A DNA stretch of 64,000 nt from Bacillota bacterium (GTDB lineage: Bacteria > Bacillota > Sulfobacillia > JAJZYS01 > JAJYTV01), in contig JAJZAT010000005.1 of the NCBI GenBank assembly GCA_021799275.1, positions 57,993-121,992 of the forward strand, in the 5' to 3' direction. Both the position numbers and the translations under genes were made by a program. Below the pieces are notes generated by a model. It ran no database searches, was not told where the DNA came from, and saw only the letters and a program-made list of their open reading frames with translations. Shown here piece after piece: positions 38,644 to 46,974 of the stretch (position 1 is its first letter; every line of letters begins with the position of its first letter).

Positions 38644-39356
38644 TAGCTGCTCCCCCCGCCCATCCCTCCGGTAGACCGGTTGACCGTCCAGGCCTCTCCC
38701 GCTGTTGGCGCGACATAGAGCAGGTAGCCGGGAAAGAGGAAGGGGCCCAGGACACCCTTGCCGGGACGATAGGTGGCCTTGAGCGATCCAAGCGGCAGTT
38801 CCCGCCCGGTTCCAGGTGTGTAGAGACTGTTCAGGTTCTGGTTCTCGATTCGGACCGTTCCGCCTTGCCACAGCGCCTGCAGGGCAAAGCCCGTCTCACC
38901 AGGCCGCTTCAGCCAGATCTCGTACTCGGACTGCGGAACACCGACGACGGTCCATGCCACGCCGACCGACAAGCCGGGGAAAATGCGCCGCAGCGCCTCC
39001 TGCGTCTTGGCGGGCAGGTCGGTGCGCCGCAGGCTGTTGCCGGGCGTCACACCGTTCTCACCCACCAGAATGGGCACCGGTCGCGTAAAGCTGGTCACCG
39101 TGTACCAGGGCTGCGCCGCGGCGAGCCCGAGCAGCAGCAGCAGGAGCCCGAGCCAGAAGATGCGTGGCAGGCGGCGGGGCTCACGCGGTTTCTGGCCGAA
39201 GATCAGCCAGAGCGCGCTCGGCACACCGATGATCGCAAGGAGGCCAAGGACCGTCCAGATCGGCGCGAATCCGATGCCCTGCCAGTGCCAGGCCAGCAGC
39301 GCGGCCGCCGCGAGCAGCAGCGCTGCCCCGATCGCCACCGTGCCCATTCGCTTCAC
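38640..39356 (-). CDS. Unknown membrane protein, second gene of the operon
   Basis: 238 residues from GTG 39356, overlapping the stop of the first gene (GTGA). Three hydrophobic segments at about 5-25, 29-52 (IWTVLGLLAIIGVPSALWLI) and 67-83 (FWLGLLLLLLGLAAAQPWYT). The remaining 150 residues lie outside and end in a Gly-rich TGGMGGGSSY. This part has PGLSVGVAWTVVGVPQSEYE and TGRELPLGSLKATYRPG, with no motif I can place. Coupled on both sides by overlapping start and stop codons. Confidence 0.75.
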   Translation of the reverse strand: MKRMGTVAIGAALLLAAAALLAWHWQGIGFAPIWTVLGLLAIIGVPSALWLIFGQKPREPRRLPRIFWLGLLLLLLGLAAAQPWYTVTSFTRPVPILVGENGVTPGNSLRRTDLPAKTQEALRRIFPGLSVGVAWTVVGVPQSEYEIWLKRPGETGFALQALWQGGTVRIENQNLNSLYTPGTGRELPLGSLKATYRPGKGVLGPFLFPGYLLYVAPTAGEAWTVNRSTGGMGGGSSY

Positions 39357-39592
39357 GGTCCATCGCCGCGAATCGTCCGCAGCATCTCCTCGTACTCCGA
39401 GAGCGAGATCTCGCCGCCGGCGTAGCGACTCTTCAGGAACTCCTCGGGGCCCGGTGGCGTCTCCGCGGGGCGGAAGAACTGTACGAGGCCCACGATCACC
39501 AGAATGAGACCGACAGGCACCGCAAGGATGGCCAAGGCTGAAAGAATGCCGGTCAAGGCTACCCACGGAGTGACAGACGTCGTCACGGTCAT
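39353..39592 (-). CDS. Small SHOCT-like membrane protein, first gene of the operon
   Basis: 79 residues from ATG 39592 (GGAGG eight bases upstream; the longer frame to 39637 is less likely). One or two hydrophobic segments at about 10-40 (WVALTGILSALAILAVPVGL onwards). The C-terminal EEFLKSRYAGGEISLSEYEEMLRTI matches the SHOCT pattern (short C-terminal domain, 'LKxRYAxGEISxEEYExM'), found at the end of many membrane proteins and thought to mediate oligomerisation. It overlaps the next gene by four bases. Confidence 0.75.
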   Translation of the reverse strand: MTVTTSVTPWVALTGILSALAILAVPVGLILVIVGLVQFFRPAETPPGPEEFLKSRYAGGEISLSEYEEMLRTIRGDGP

Positions 39593-39717
39593 CTTCGTTG
39601 CCTCCGCTTCGGTGGTCGCCTTGAGTGTACGCTCCATCGCCCGGGGGCGCTGTCAAGAAACGGTGAAGGATGGCCTTCCAGCCCGCGCTGGCGACCCGGC
39701 CGTGCCATAATTCTCTC

Positions 39718-40449
39718 ATGGAAGCGCGTGAGGAGCCCGCCACGCGGGCCGTGCATCCGGCGGTCCTGGTGATCGAGGACGATGGCGTGATCCGCAAGGC
39801 CGTCGCCCGCCACCTCGAGGAGTCCCTCGCGGCGGACGTCCGCTCCTGCGCGGACCTCGAGGCCGGGCTCAGGGCGCCGAGTCCCGACGTCATCGTGCTC
39901 GACCTCGGCCTGCCGGACGCGGACGGGCTCGAGGCCCTGGTCCGGCTGCGGCATGCCATGCCGTCCGCCCTGATCCTCGTCGCCACCGCCCACGGCACTC
40001 TGGCGGATCGGGTGGAGGGTCTGCGGCAGGGCGCCGACGATTATGTCGTCAAGCCGTTCTCCCTGCTCGAGCTCGAGGCAAGAGTGCAGGCGCTCCTGCG
40101 CCGGCGTTTGCCCGCCGTGGCGCCCGAACCGGCGGAACTCCTCTGGGACGAAGGCGCGAGACACGTCTTGCGGCAAGGCGAACCACTTCCGCTGACGCCG
40201 CTCGAGTACCTCGTCTTTTCCGCGCTTGCGTCGAGGCCCGGCCAGGCCCTGTCCCGCCCCGAGCTCCTGCGCCTGGTGATCGGTCCGAACTTCTACGGCT
40301 ACGAACGGCTGATCGACGTCCACGTCGGTCACCTGAGGCACAAGCTCTGCGCCTCGGATGCCTTCCGCTACATCGCCACCGTGCGCGGCTACGGCTACCG
40401 CTGGGATGGCCCCGAGCTGCGCCAGGAGGGCTCCGGCCGTGCGCGCTGA
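39718..40449 (+). CDS. OmpR-type response regulator
   Basis: 243 residues. Receiver domain: acidic pocket VIEDD, phospho-acceptor Asp in VIVLDLGLPDADGLEAL, Thr/Ala switch ILVATAHG, and Lys in ADDYVVKPFS. Winged-helix DNA-binding domain with LPLTPLEYLVFSALASRPGQ and HLRHKL, ending IATVRGYGYRWDG. No binding site is seen before ATG 39718, but CATAAT at 39706-39711 is positioned so that transcription could begin at the ATG itself (leaderless). The kinase gene overlaps its end by 11 bases. Confidence 0.92.
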   Translation: MEAREEPATRAVHPAVLVIEDDGVIRKAVARHLEESLAADVRSCADLEAGLRAPSPDVIVLDLGLPDADGLEALVRLRHAMPSALILVATAHGTLADRVEGLRQGADDYVVKPFSLLELEARVQALLRRRLPAVAPEPAELLWDEGARHVLRQGEPLPLTPLEYLVFSALASRPGQALSRPELLRLVIGPNFYGYERLIDVHVGHLRHKLCASDAFRYIATVRGYGYRWDGPELRQEGSGRAR

Positions 40450-41317
40450 AGCGGGCCTCGCTCTGCTTTGCGCCGGGCTCCTCTACGGCTGGTGGCCGCC
40501 GGCGGCCCCGGAGAGGCCATGGTGGCTGCTGGCCTGGGTGCTCTTCGCAAGCGTCGCGCTATGGCTGACCCGTCCCCGCCTCGCGTCCCGCACCCCGACG
40601 GAACGTGCGGGGATCGCGGCCCCGGAGGCCGCGCTCGGAGCCGAACTCGCCCACGACTTCCGCACACCGCTCACGCGGCTGCGTCTCAGGCTGGGGGCCT
40701 TGGCAGACGGCAGGCCAGCCGAGGGCCGCGAAGTCGCCGCGATGGAAGCGGAGCTGCTGCAGCTCGAGCGGCTGGCGGACGACTTCATCGATCTCACGTC
40801 CGCAGACGCGGCGTGGCCGAAGAACAGCGAAGGGGCCCTGGACCTCACCGCCGCGGTGGCGGAGGAGGTGGAGCGGGTACGGCCGCTCTTCGACCTCCAG
40901 GGTCGCGGGCTCGATTTGCTGCTCGCGCCGACGAAGCCCATCCTCTGCAGCCCGTCACGCCTTGCCCGCATGCTGGGAAACCTCCTCAGCAACGCCCTGC
41001 GCTACGCGGAGGGCGACGGGCCCGTAACGGTGCGGCTCGGCATGGACGGTCCGCTCTTAGTGCGACTCACCATCGAAAATCCCGCGAGTCGCCCCGCGCA
41101 AGACCCAAGGAGCCTTGCGCAGCCCTTCGTGCGCGGCGAAAGTCCTAAGGGCGCCAAGGGCTTCGGCCTTGGCCTCGCCGTGGTGGCGCGCCTGGCGGCC
41201 GTGTCGGGCGGACGCCTGCGCCTCGACTATCGGGAAGAGGAGCGCCGCTTCGACGCGGCACTCCTCTTCCCTCGCCTGGAGTCGGGAGACATGGCGGCCG
41301 CCGCCGAGCAGCTCTGA
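40439..41317 (+). CDS. Sensor histidine kinase, small
   Basis: 292 residues from GTG 40439 (GGAGGG upstream). Two short membrane segments at about 6-19 and 27-45 with almost no extracellular loop, so the signal is likely sensed in the membrane or through a partner. No HAMP domain. H-box ELAHDFRTPLTRLRLRLG, N-box MLGNLLSNALRYA, G-box KGFGLGLAVVARLAA. Overlaps and surely pairs with the response regulator. An adjacent membrane operon (37999-39592), transcribed divergently, may be its target. Confidence 0.9.
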   Translation: MRAEAGLALLCAGLLYGWWPPAAPERPWWLLAWVLFASVALWLTRPRLASRTPTERAGIAAPEAALGAELAHDFRTPLTRLRLRLGALADGRPAEGREVAAMEAELLQLERLADDFIDLTSADAAWPKNSEGALDLTAAVAEEVERVRPLFDLQGRGLDLLLAPTKPILCSPSRLARMLGNLLSNALRYAEGDGPVTVRLGMDGPLLVRLTIENPASRPAQDPRSLAQPFVRGESPKGAKGFGLGLAVVARLAAVSGGRLRLDYREEERRFDAALLFPRLESGDMAAAAEQL

Positions 41318-41348
41318 GCGACACCAGAGAGGGCCCTGCCGCTGCGGC

Positions 41349-43334
41349 TCAGCCCCCGAACCGGCGCCTGAGATCCGGCACCTCGCCACTCGCGGAGGCG
41401 AACACGACGACGCGGTCCCCGACCTCGAGCTCGGTGCCGCCATGCGGGATGACGGCCTTGCCCTGGCGGCGGATGGCCACGACGAGAGCGCTCTGCGGCA
41501 GGCCGAGGTCGACGATCTTCTTGCCCACCACCGGCGACGCCGGACGCAGGTAGACGTCGAAGAACTGGCCGGGGTCGGCGGCGTCCTCGGTGAGCTCCTG
41601 GATCTGGCGACTGATCGTGAGGGTGCGCAGCGTCGCGTGGCGGTAGCCGTGCAGCACCGCGGTGCGGCTGATCACGCCGATCACCTGCCCGTGGTCGGTC
41701 ACGGGCAGGGCATCGACGTCGTACTGGCCGATCTGGCGCAAGGCGTCGTCGAGACTCGCGTCCGCCTCGATCGGGCGCGGCATCGGCGCGAGAATCTCGC
41801 GCACCGGCTTCTCGGCGGAGCCCGGCTGGTTCAGGGCGTGCACCAGTTCGATCAGCGTCAAAAGTCCCACGACCTCCCCCGCCTCGTCGGTGACGAGCGC
41901 GTAGGGGCGGTCGGCGGAGGTCAGGATCTCGTAGGCCTCGCCGCTCGGCGTCTCGCCCGCGATGCGCTCGCGCGTCATGGTGTCGACCTGCGTGCGCACC
42001 GTCACCTGGTCGGTCGGGCGGACGTCCTGGCCGCGCAGGATGACGATGCCCCGCCGGCTCAGCTTCACGGTGTACATCGAGTAGGGCGTGAAGAAGCGGT
42101 AGAGGCCGTAGCTGATCGCCGCGGCCGCCATCACCGGCGCCGTCAGTCGGTAGTCGCCCGTGATCTCGAGGAGGATCGTGATCGCGACGAACGGCGCCTG
42201 GGCGGCGGCCGCGAACATCGCGGCCATGCCGGCGACGGCGTAGATCTCGGGGAAGGGCGCCAGGGCCGGCGAGATGGCGTGCAGCATGGCGCCGAAGGCG
42301 CCGCCCGCCATGCCGCCGATGAAGAGGGACGGCGCGAAGACGCCGCCGGAGCCGCCTGCGCCGATGGTCACGAGCGTCGCCACGAGCTTGGCCGCGAACA
42401 GCACGAAGAGGAGGCCGAGCCCGAGATTGCCGAGCAGGGCCTCGTGCATCGTCGGGTAACCGACGCCCAGCACCTGCGGCAGGATCAAGCCCAGGAGACC
42501 GACAAAGAGGCCGCCGATCAGGCCCTTCTGCCAGAATTGAAGCGGCATCCGCTCGAAGAGATCCTCGCTGAAGGTGAGGCCCGAGGTGTAGAGCCAGGCG
42601 ATGAACGCCATGAGGACGCCGAGCGCGATCATGTAGAGCACGGCGAAGTGGTTCACGACGTGGTAGGCCGGGGTCACCAGGACCGCGCGGCTGCCCATGA
42701 AGGCGTTGAAGACCGAGACGCCCATGACGGATGAAAGGAAGACGGGCACCAGGGCGCCCATGGCGTAGGTGCCGAGAATGACTTCGAGACCGAAGAAGCC
42801 GCCGGCGATCGGCGCGTTGAAGGTGGCGCCGATGCCGGCGGCGGCGCCGCAGGCGAGGAGCAGGGAGATGTCGCGTTCCGAAAGGCGCAGGGCCTGTCCG
42901 AGGAGCGAGCCGAACGCGGCGCCAATGAGGGCGATCGGCCCCTCGCGCCCTACCGAGCCACCACTGCCGATCGTGATGGCCGGCGCCAGGATGCCGAAGA
43001 AGCTCACCCGCGGCCGGATGCGGCCACCGCGCAGGGCGAGCGCCTCGAGGATCTGCGGCACGCCGTGTCCCTTGACCTCGCGCGCCAGGTAGTGGCTGAT
43101 CAGGTTCACCGCGACAAGACCGGCGGCCGGTGCCAGGACGATGAAAAGGTGCGAGGGCGAGACGGTGTGCGACGGTACGACCCAGGCGACGAACGCCTGG
43201 ACGACCGAGATCAGCCAACGGAAGACAATGGCCCCGAGGCCACCGATGACGCCGGTCAAGAGCGCCAGGACCAGGATGTGGGGCGAATATGGCCTGGAAC
43301 GCTGCGCAAGATTGCCGAGCACGCCGGATACCAT
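41349..43334 (-). CDS. ClC-family chloride channel/antiporter with CBS pair and TrkA-C domain
   Basis: 661 residues. The membrane part (about 1-430) has the ClC selectivity motifs GSGGSVGREGPIALIG (with the gating Glu), GIGATFNAPIAGGFFGLEV, and GGSGGVFAPSLFIGG. Two CBS domains follow (about 440-560: TMTRERIAGETPSGEAYEIL, then AGEVVGLLTLIELVHAL and MPRPIEADASLDDALRQIG), and a C-terminal TrkA-C-like domain (PASPVVGKKIVDLGLPQSAL, GTELEVGDRVVVFA). CBS and TrkA-C parts usually bind nucleotides to regulate transport. Chloride/proton exchange is a known aid in acid resistance. Confidence 0.95.
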   Translation of the reverse strand: MVSGVLGNLAQRSRPYSPHILVLALLTGVIGGLGAIVFRWLISVVQAFVAWVVPSHTVSPSHLFIVLAPAAGLVAVNLISHYLAREVKGHGVPQILEALALRGGRIRPRVSFFGILAPAITIGSGGSVGREGPIALIGAAFGSLLGQALRLSERDISLLLACGAAAGIGATFNAPIAGGFFGLEVILGTYAMGALVPVFLSSVMGVSVFNAFMGSRAVLVTPAYHVVNHFAVLYMIALGVLMAFIAWLYTSGLTFSEDLFERMPLQFWQKGLIGGLFVGLLGLILPQVLGVGYPTMHEALLGNLGLGLLFVLFAAKLVATLVTIGAGGSGGVFAPSLFIGGMAGGAFGAMLHAISPALAPFPEIYAVAGMAAMFAAAAQAPFVAITILLEITGDYRLTAPVMAAAAISYGLYRFFTPYSMYTVKLSRRGIVILRGQDVRPTDQVTVRTQVDTMTRERIAGETPSGEAYEILTSADRPYALVTDEAGEVVGLLTLIELVHALNQPGSAEKPVREILAPMPRPIEADASLDDALRQIGQYDVDALPVTDHGQVIGVISRTAVLHGYRHATLRTLTISRQIQELTEDAADPGQFFDVYLRPASPVVGKKIVDLGLPQSALVVAIRRQGKAVIPHGGTELEVGDRVVVFASASGEVPDLRRRFGG

Positions 43335-43382
43335 GGCTGGACTCCCTTCAGTTTTGCCGGTTTGCGTGCTCCCAGGCGGCGG

Positions 43383-43712
43383 TCACGCGTCGAGCACGGT
43401 GACGGAAAGCCGCATGCCCTCCTCGCTGACGAGGCGCATCTCGCCAGCGGCGATCGAGATCTCGTAGCCCCCCTCCTGCGCGAGCGGCAGGTTCACCTCC
43501 GAGTAGACGACGGCGTCGCCGAGATCCGAGACGTCGCCGATCACCGTGAGGAACTCGTCGTCGAGGTCGACGTCCTCGACGTGCAGCGGGAAGCGCGCCA
43601 GGGCCCAGGTGCCGTAGCCGAGCTCGACGAGCGCCCGGCGGCCCTCTATGCCCTCGAGGAACGAGAGCGCGTCGCGCAGGGCGAGCGGCGTGCCACCGTC
43701 AGTCGAGGGCAT
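43383..43712 (-). CDS. Unknown protein coupled to the PLP enzyme gene
   Basis: 109 residues from ATG 43712, overlapping the PLP enzyme stop by 14 bases, with GGAG eight bases upstream. Contents: LALRDALSFLEGIEGRRALVE, YGTWALARFPLHVEDVDLDD, EFLTVIGDVSDLGDAVVYSE, and an acidic beta-rich end. No family recognised. The overlap suggests a role tied to the sulfur amino acid enzyme or simply the same operon. Confidence 0.7.
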   Translation of the reverse strand: MPSTDGGTPLALRDALSFLEGIEGRRALVELGYGTWALARFPLHVEDVDLDDEFLTVIGDVSDLGDAVVYSEVNLPLAQEGGYEISIAAGEMRLVSEEGMRLSVTVLDA

Positions 43713-44844
43713 GGCCGAGCTCCGCGACGAGATCTTCGAGCCGCTCGATGCCGAGCGACAGCCGGATGGTGCCGGGCAGGATGCCGAGGCGCTCCTTCTC
43801 GGCGGGCCCGAGTTGTCTGTGCGAGGTGGTGGCCGGGTGCAGCACGATGGTCGAGACGTCGCCGAGCGATGGCGCGTAACGGATGAGACGGAGGCGCTCG
43901 ATGAAGCGGGCCGCCGCCGCCTCGCCGTCGAGGTCGAAAGCGAGGATCGCCGGCCCCTCGCCCGAAAGGAAGCGCCGGGCGAGCTCGGCGTCGGGGTGCC
44001 CGGGGACACTCGGGTGATGGACCCGCTGCACGGCCCCCTGCTGCGCGAGGAAGCGGGCAACGCCCTTCGCGTTCGCAACCGCGCGCTCCATGCGCACGCC
44101 GAACGTCCTCAGCCCACGCAGGGCGAGCCAACAGGCGAAAGGATCCGGCGTCGCGCCGAAGGTCGTGAGGGCGGACTGGCAGCGGCCCACGAGCTCCTCG
44201 TTGCCCGTGACGACGCCCAGCGTGACGTCGCCGTGGCCAGCGAGGAACTTCGTCACCGAGTGTACCACGAGGTCGGCGCCGTGCTCGTGGGGACGGCAGA
44301 GGTATGGTGTCGCGAAGGTGTTGTCGACGACCAGCCGCTGGCCATGCTTGTGCGCGGTGTCGGCGAGCGCCCTGAGGTCCGCGAGGCGGCCGAGCGGATT
44401 CGAGGCGCTCTCCACCAGCACCACGCCGGCCTCCTGCGGCAGCGATAGGGGGTCGTGGGCGTCGAAGCGCAGGCAGCGTACGCCGAGCGGCTCGAGAAAG
44501 CCCTCGAGCAGGGCCACCGAGCCGCCGTAGATCTCGTCCGCCGCGGCCACGGCCCGTCCGTCGCGCGCGGCGACCAGCGCCGCCAGGATGGCGCCCATCC
44601 CCGATGCCGCGACACAGGCTGCGGGAGCCCCTTCGAGCGCGGCCACCGCCTGGGCGAACATGTCCGCGTTCGGCTGACCGATCCGGGTGTAGGAGTAGCC
44701 CACCGCCTTGCCGCCGGTGACGTCCGCCGCGCTGTAGAGGTCGCTGAACGTGAAGACCGACGTCTGGTAGATCGGCGGCACGAGCGAGGACGGCGCCAGC
44801 GCGGGCTCCTCGCCCGCGTGGACCGCTGCGGTGTCCGGATGCAT
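43699..44844 (-). CDS. PLP-dependent Cys/Met metabolism enzyme (gamma-synthase/lyase family)
   Basis: 381 residues from ATG 44844 (GGAGGAG upstream). Fold-type I family of cystathionine gamma-synthase, cystathionine lyases and methionine gamma-lyase. Signatures: TAAVHAGEEP, PPIYQTSVF, YSYTRIGQPN, ASGMGAILAAL, the PLP lysine in VHSVTKFLAGHGDVTLG, and the C-terminal FARxxxDP-like region followed by HPATTSHRQL and RLSLGIERLEDLVAEL. Sequence does not settle whether it cleaves or builds the C-S bond. A structured leader lies upstream. Confidence 0.93.
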   Translation of the reverse strand: MHPDTAAVHAGEEPALAPSSLVPPIYQTSVFTFSDLYSAADVTGGKAVGYSYTRIGQPNADMFAQAVAALEGAPAACVAASGMGAILAALVAARDGRAVAAADEIYGGSVALLEGFLEPLGVRCLRFDAHDPLSLPQEAGVVLVESASNPLGRLADLRALADTAHKHGQRLVVDNTFATPYLCRPHEHGADLVVHSVTKFLAGHGDVTLGVVTGNEELVGRCQSALTTFGATPDPFACWLALRGLRTFGVRMERAVANAKGVARFLAQQGAVQRVHHPSVPGHPDAELARRFLSGEGPAILAFDLDGEAAAARFIERLRLIRYAPSLGDVSTIVLHPATTSHRQLGPAEKERLGILPGTIRLSLGIERLEDLVAELGHALD

Positions 44845-44985
44845 CTCGGCACTCCTCCGATCGAATCCCTCGCTACTGCATAAAAGGTGGGCACGCGCAA
44901 GGTTGGCCTGCCCCTGCGACAACTTTCGCCTGTCGGTTGCCGCCTCCTGCCCACATGGCCTATGCGGGCAGGTCAGCAGCGTCCT
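44845..44985 (-). other. Possible structured leader before the PLP enzyme gene
   Basis: On the minus strand this 140-base gap forms several short stems: CCTGCCC with GGGCAGG, and CGACA with TGTCG around GGCGAAAGT. It also has GGCGGCAACC and AGGCCAACC. Sulfur-metabolism genes are often preceded by SAM-I riboswitches, which contain GGCAACC, but the other required elements (kink-turn, conserved AUGA) are not evident. The first hairpin may only terminate the upstream M20 gene. Confidence 0.25.
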
Positions 44986-46128
44986 CTAGCTTCCCCCATC
45001 TCCCAGGATACGGCAAAGCAGGCCGGCCAGCAGAGCCGTGCGCGGCGCGACCGAATCGAGATCGATGAACTCGTCGACGCTGTGGGCCCTGCCGCCGACC
45101 GGCCCGAGACCGTCCAGCACCGGGACGCCGGACGCCGCGACGCGGTTGCCATCCGAGCCGCCGCCGGTGGCGACATCCTCGAGCGGCAGGCCGATCGCCT
45201 CGGCCACGGCTCGCGCCTGGACGAGCAGGGCCTCGGTTAGGGCCGTCTTCTCCATCGGCGGACCCTGAAAGCCGCCTTCGAGGCGCAGGTCGATCCGCTT
45301 GTCACTCGGCGTGAGGGCGGTCTGCCGCAGGAGGTCCTCCACCGCGGCCAGGTCCCGAAGGCGTGGCACGCGGACATCGATGAGGCATCTCGCCTCGCCG
45401 GCCACGACATTCGGCCTCGTGCCGCCCTCGATGCGGCCCACGTTGAAATGGACGCCCTCGATGCGGCCCGAGAGGTCCGCGATCGCCGCGGCGCGGCGCG
45501 CGATCTCGTGCACCGCGCTGGCGCCGCGCCACGGTTCGACACCCGCGTGCGCCTCGATGCCGGCTGCGGTGAGGGTAAAGCTGCCGACCGACTTGCGCGC
45601 CGAGACGATGGCGCCGCTCTCGCGGCCGGGCTCCAGCACGAGCGCCGCATGCTGGCCTTCGGCGGCTCGCGCGATCCAGTCCCGCGAGCGCTCGGCGCCC
45701 GTCTCCTCGTCGCCCGTGATCACCACCCTGAGCGGCCGGGGCAGGGCCCCGCGCTCCTTGAGCAGGCGAAGGGCCCAAAGCAGTTGGGCGATGCCGCCCT
45801 TCATGTCGGCGACGCCCGGCCCGTAGGCCCGTCCGCCCGAAACGGTGAAGGGTCGCCGCAGGGCCTCGCCGTGGGCGAAGACCGTGTCCGCATGCAGCAG
45901 GAGGAGTACACCCCGCGCCGCGCCGCCGCCGAGATCCGCTACGAGGATATCCGCGGCGGGCCTGCGCGTGTCGAAGCCCATGTCCCGGAGGCGGGGACCG
46001 ACTAGGTCCAGCAGGATGCCGATGGCGGCGGGGTCGTCGCTCGGCGTGTCGATGTCCACAAGTTCACGCAGTTCATCGCAATAGGCATCAAGGTGCTTGG
46101 ACATTTGGCGGAGAACTTCCCTTTCCAA
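44986..46128 (-). CDS. M20-family metallopeptidase (glutamate carboxypeptidase-like)
   Basis: 380 residues from TTG 46128 (AGGG five bases upstream; ATG 46104 is an alternative). Di-zinc peptidase: LLLHADTVF (His ligand and catalytic Asp), YGPGVADMKGGIAQLLWAL (bridging Asp), TGDEETGAERS (catalytic Glu and ligand), LVLEPGRESG, and C-terminal GGRAHSVDEFID (final His). The insertion domain with FTLTAAGIEAHAGVEPWRG is typical of the CPG2 branch, which removes C-terminal glutamate or hydrolyses N-acyl amino acids. Cytoplasmic. Confidence 0.92.
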   Translation of the reverse strand: MEREVLRQMSKHLDAYCDELRELVDIDTPSDDPAAIGILLDLVGPRLRDMGFDTRRPAADILVADLGGGAARGVLLLLHADTVFAHGEALRRPFTVSGGRAYGPGVADMKGGIAQLLWALRLLKERGALPRPLRVVITGDEETGAERSRDWIARAAEGQHAALVLEPGRESGAIVSARKSVGSFTLTAAGIEAHAGVEPWRGASAVHEIARRAAAIADLSGRIEGVHFNVGRIEGGTRPNVVAGEARCLIDVRVPRLRDLAAVEDLLRQTALTPSDKRIDLRLEGGFQGPPMEKTALTEALLVQARAVAEAIGLPLEDVATGGGSDGNRVAASGVPVLDGLGPVGGRAHSVDEFIDLDSVAPRTALLAGLLCRILGDGGS

Positions 46129-46380
46129 AGCATCCCTGTCTCCTCTCGACGCCATGCGTGCCAAGGGCTTTCGCGAACCGATGCGCCAAAGCCTTTTGCT
46201 CAAGGGGGCTGTCCGACCTGCAAGAGAAGACTAAGTCCGGTGATTTGGGACAAGAGTCCGCGAGGCAATCCGGCTCCGGTCAGGATGCCCGCCACCTGCT
46301 ATTCCGCTTGCGGCGGCTTTACGCGACCTTGTCCAGCCGCCTTGCGGCCGTCATCGCGGCGGAGACGAGCGAGAACCGCC

Positions 46381-46916
46381 GTGAACGTGCCGCCGAGCTA
46401 CATCCAGCTCCCCGCCTTCCGCCCGGATGTGGAAGAGGGGCTCGGCCGGCACCCGACGCTCGACCGCAGCCGGATCGAACTGGGGACCACGGAGTCCGCG
46501 GGACTCGTCGACGAGCGGCCGTGGCTAGGGCGCCTCAAGGATTGCCGGGCGCTCGGCCCGGGCATCGCGATCGACGACTTCGGCACCGGCTACAGCTCGT
46601 CTGCCCGCCTGGTCGGGCTCGAGGCGGCGCTGATCAAGATCGGCCGCGGCTTCATCACGTTCCTGCCGTACGGCGCCCCCGCGTGCAGCCTCCTCCAGGG
46701 CAGGGTCGCCATCGTCCAGCCCACGGGCAGCCAGGTGCTGGCCGAGGTCGTCGAGACCGAGGAACAGGCCCGCATCCTGGGCGGCTTCGGCTGCGCCCTG
46801 GTGCAGGCAACCTCGTCAGCCCGCCGCTGCCTTCAGGCGCGGTGGAGGGCTGGTTCGCCGCCTGGACGGGAGCCCCGGGGCGGCTAGGGCAAGTCGCGGC
46901 CAAATCTCCGCTTTGA
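46381..46916 (+). pseudogene. EAL-domain (c-di-GMP phosphodiesterase) pseudogene
   Basis: Only the C-terminal two-thirds of an EAL domain is recognisable: VNVPPSYIQLPAFRPDVEEG, RSRIELGTTESA, GIAIDDFGTGYSSSARLVGL, ALIKIGRGFIT, LAEVVETEEQARILGGFGCALVQ. The part with the EAL motif is missing, the catalytic Asp after K is changed (KIGRG for KIDRx), and after CALVQ a one-base deletion moves the remaining NLVSPPLPSGAVEGWFAAW into another frame. The pieces confirm a gene that lost function. It lies immediately upstream of a second, full-length degenerate EAL-like gene and a GGDEF gene. Confidence 0.8.
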
Positions 46917-46974
46917 TGCAGTAAAGTGTGCTTTGAGGTGACCTCCTCTGACCTCCCCCGGCGCCCGCGTCCAC

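Noticed and set aside
41115..42734. A 539-codon plus-strand frame antisense to the ClC gene
   Set aside because: Highly charged shadow of a clearly recognised membrane protein; no start signal.
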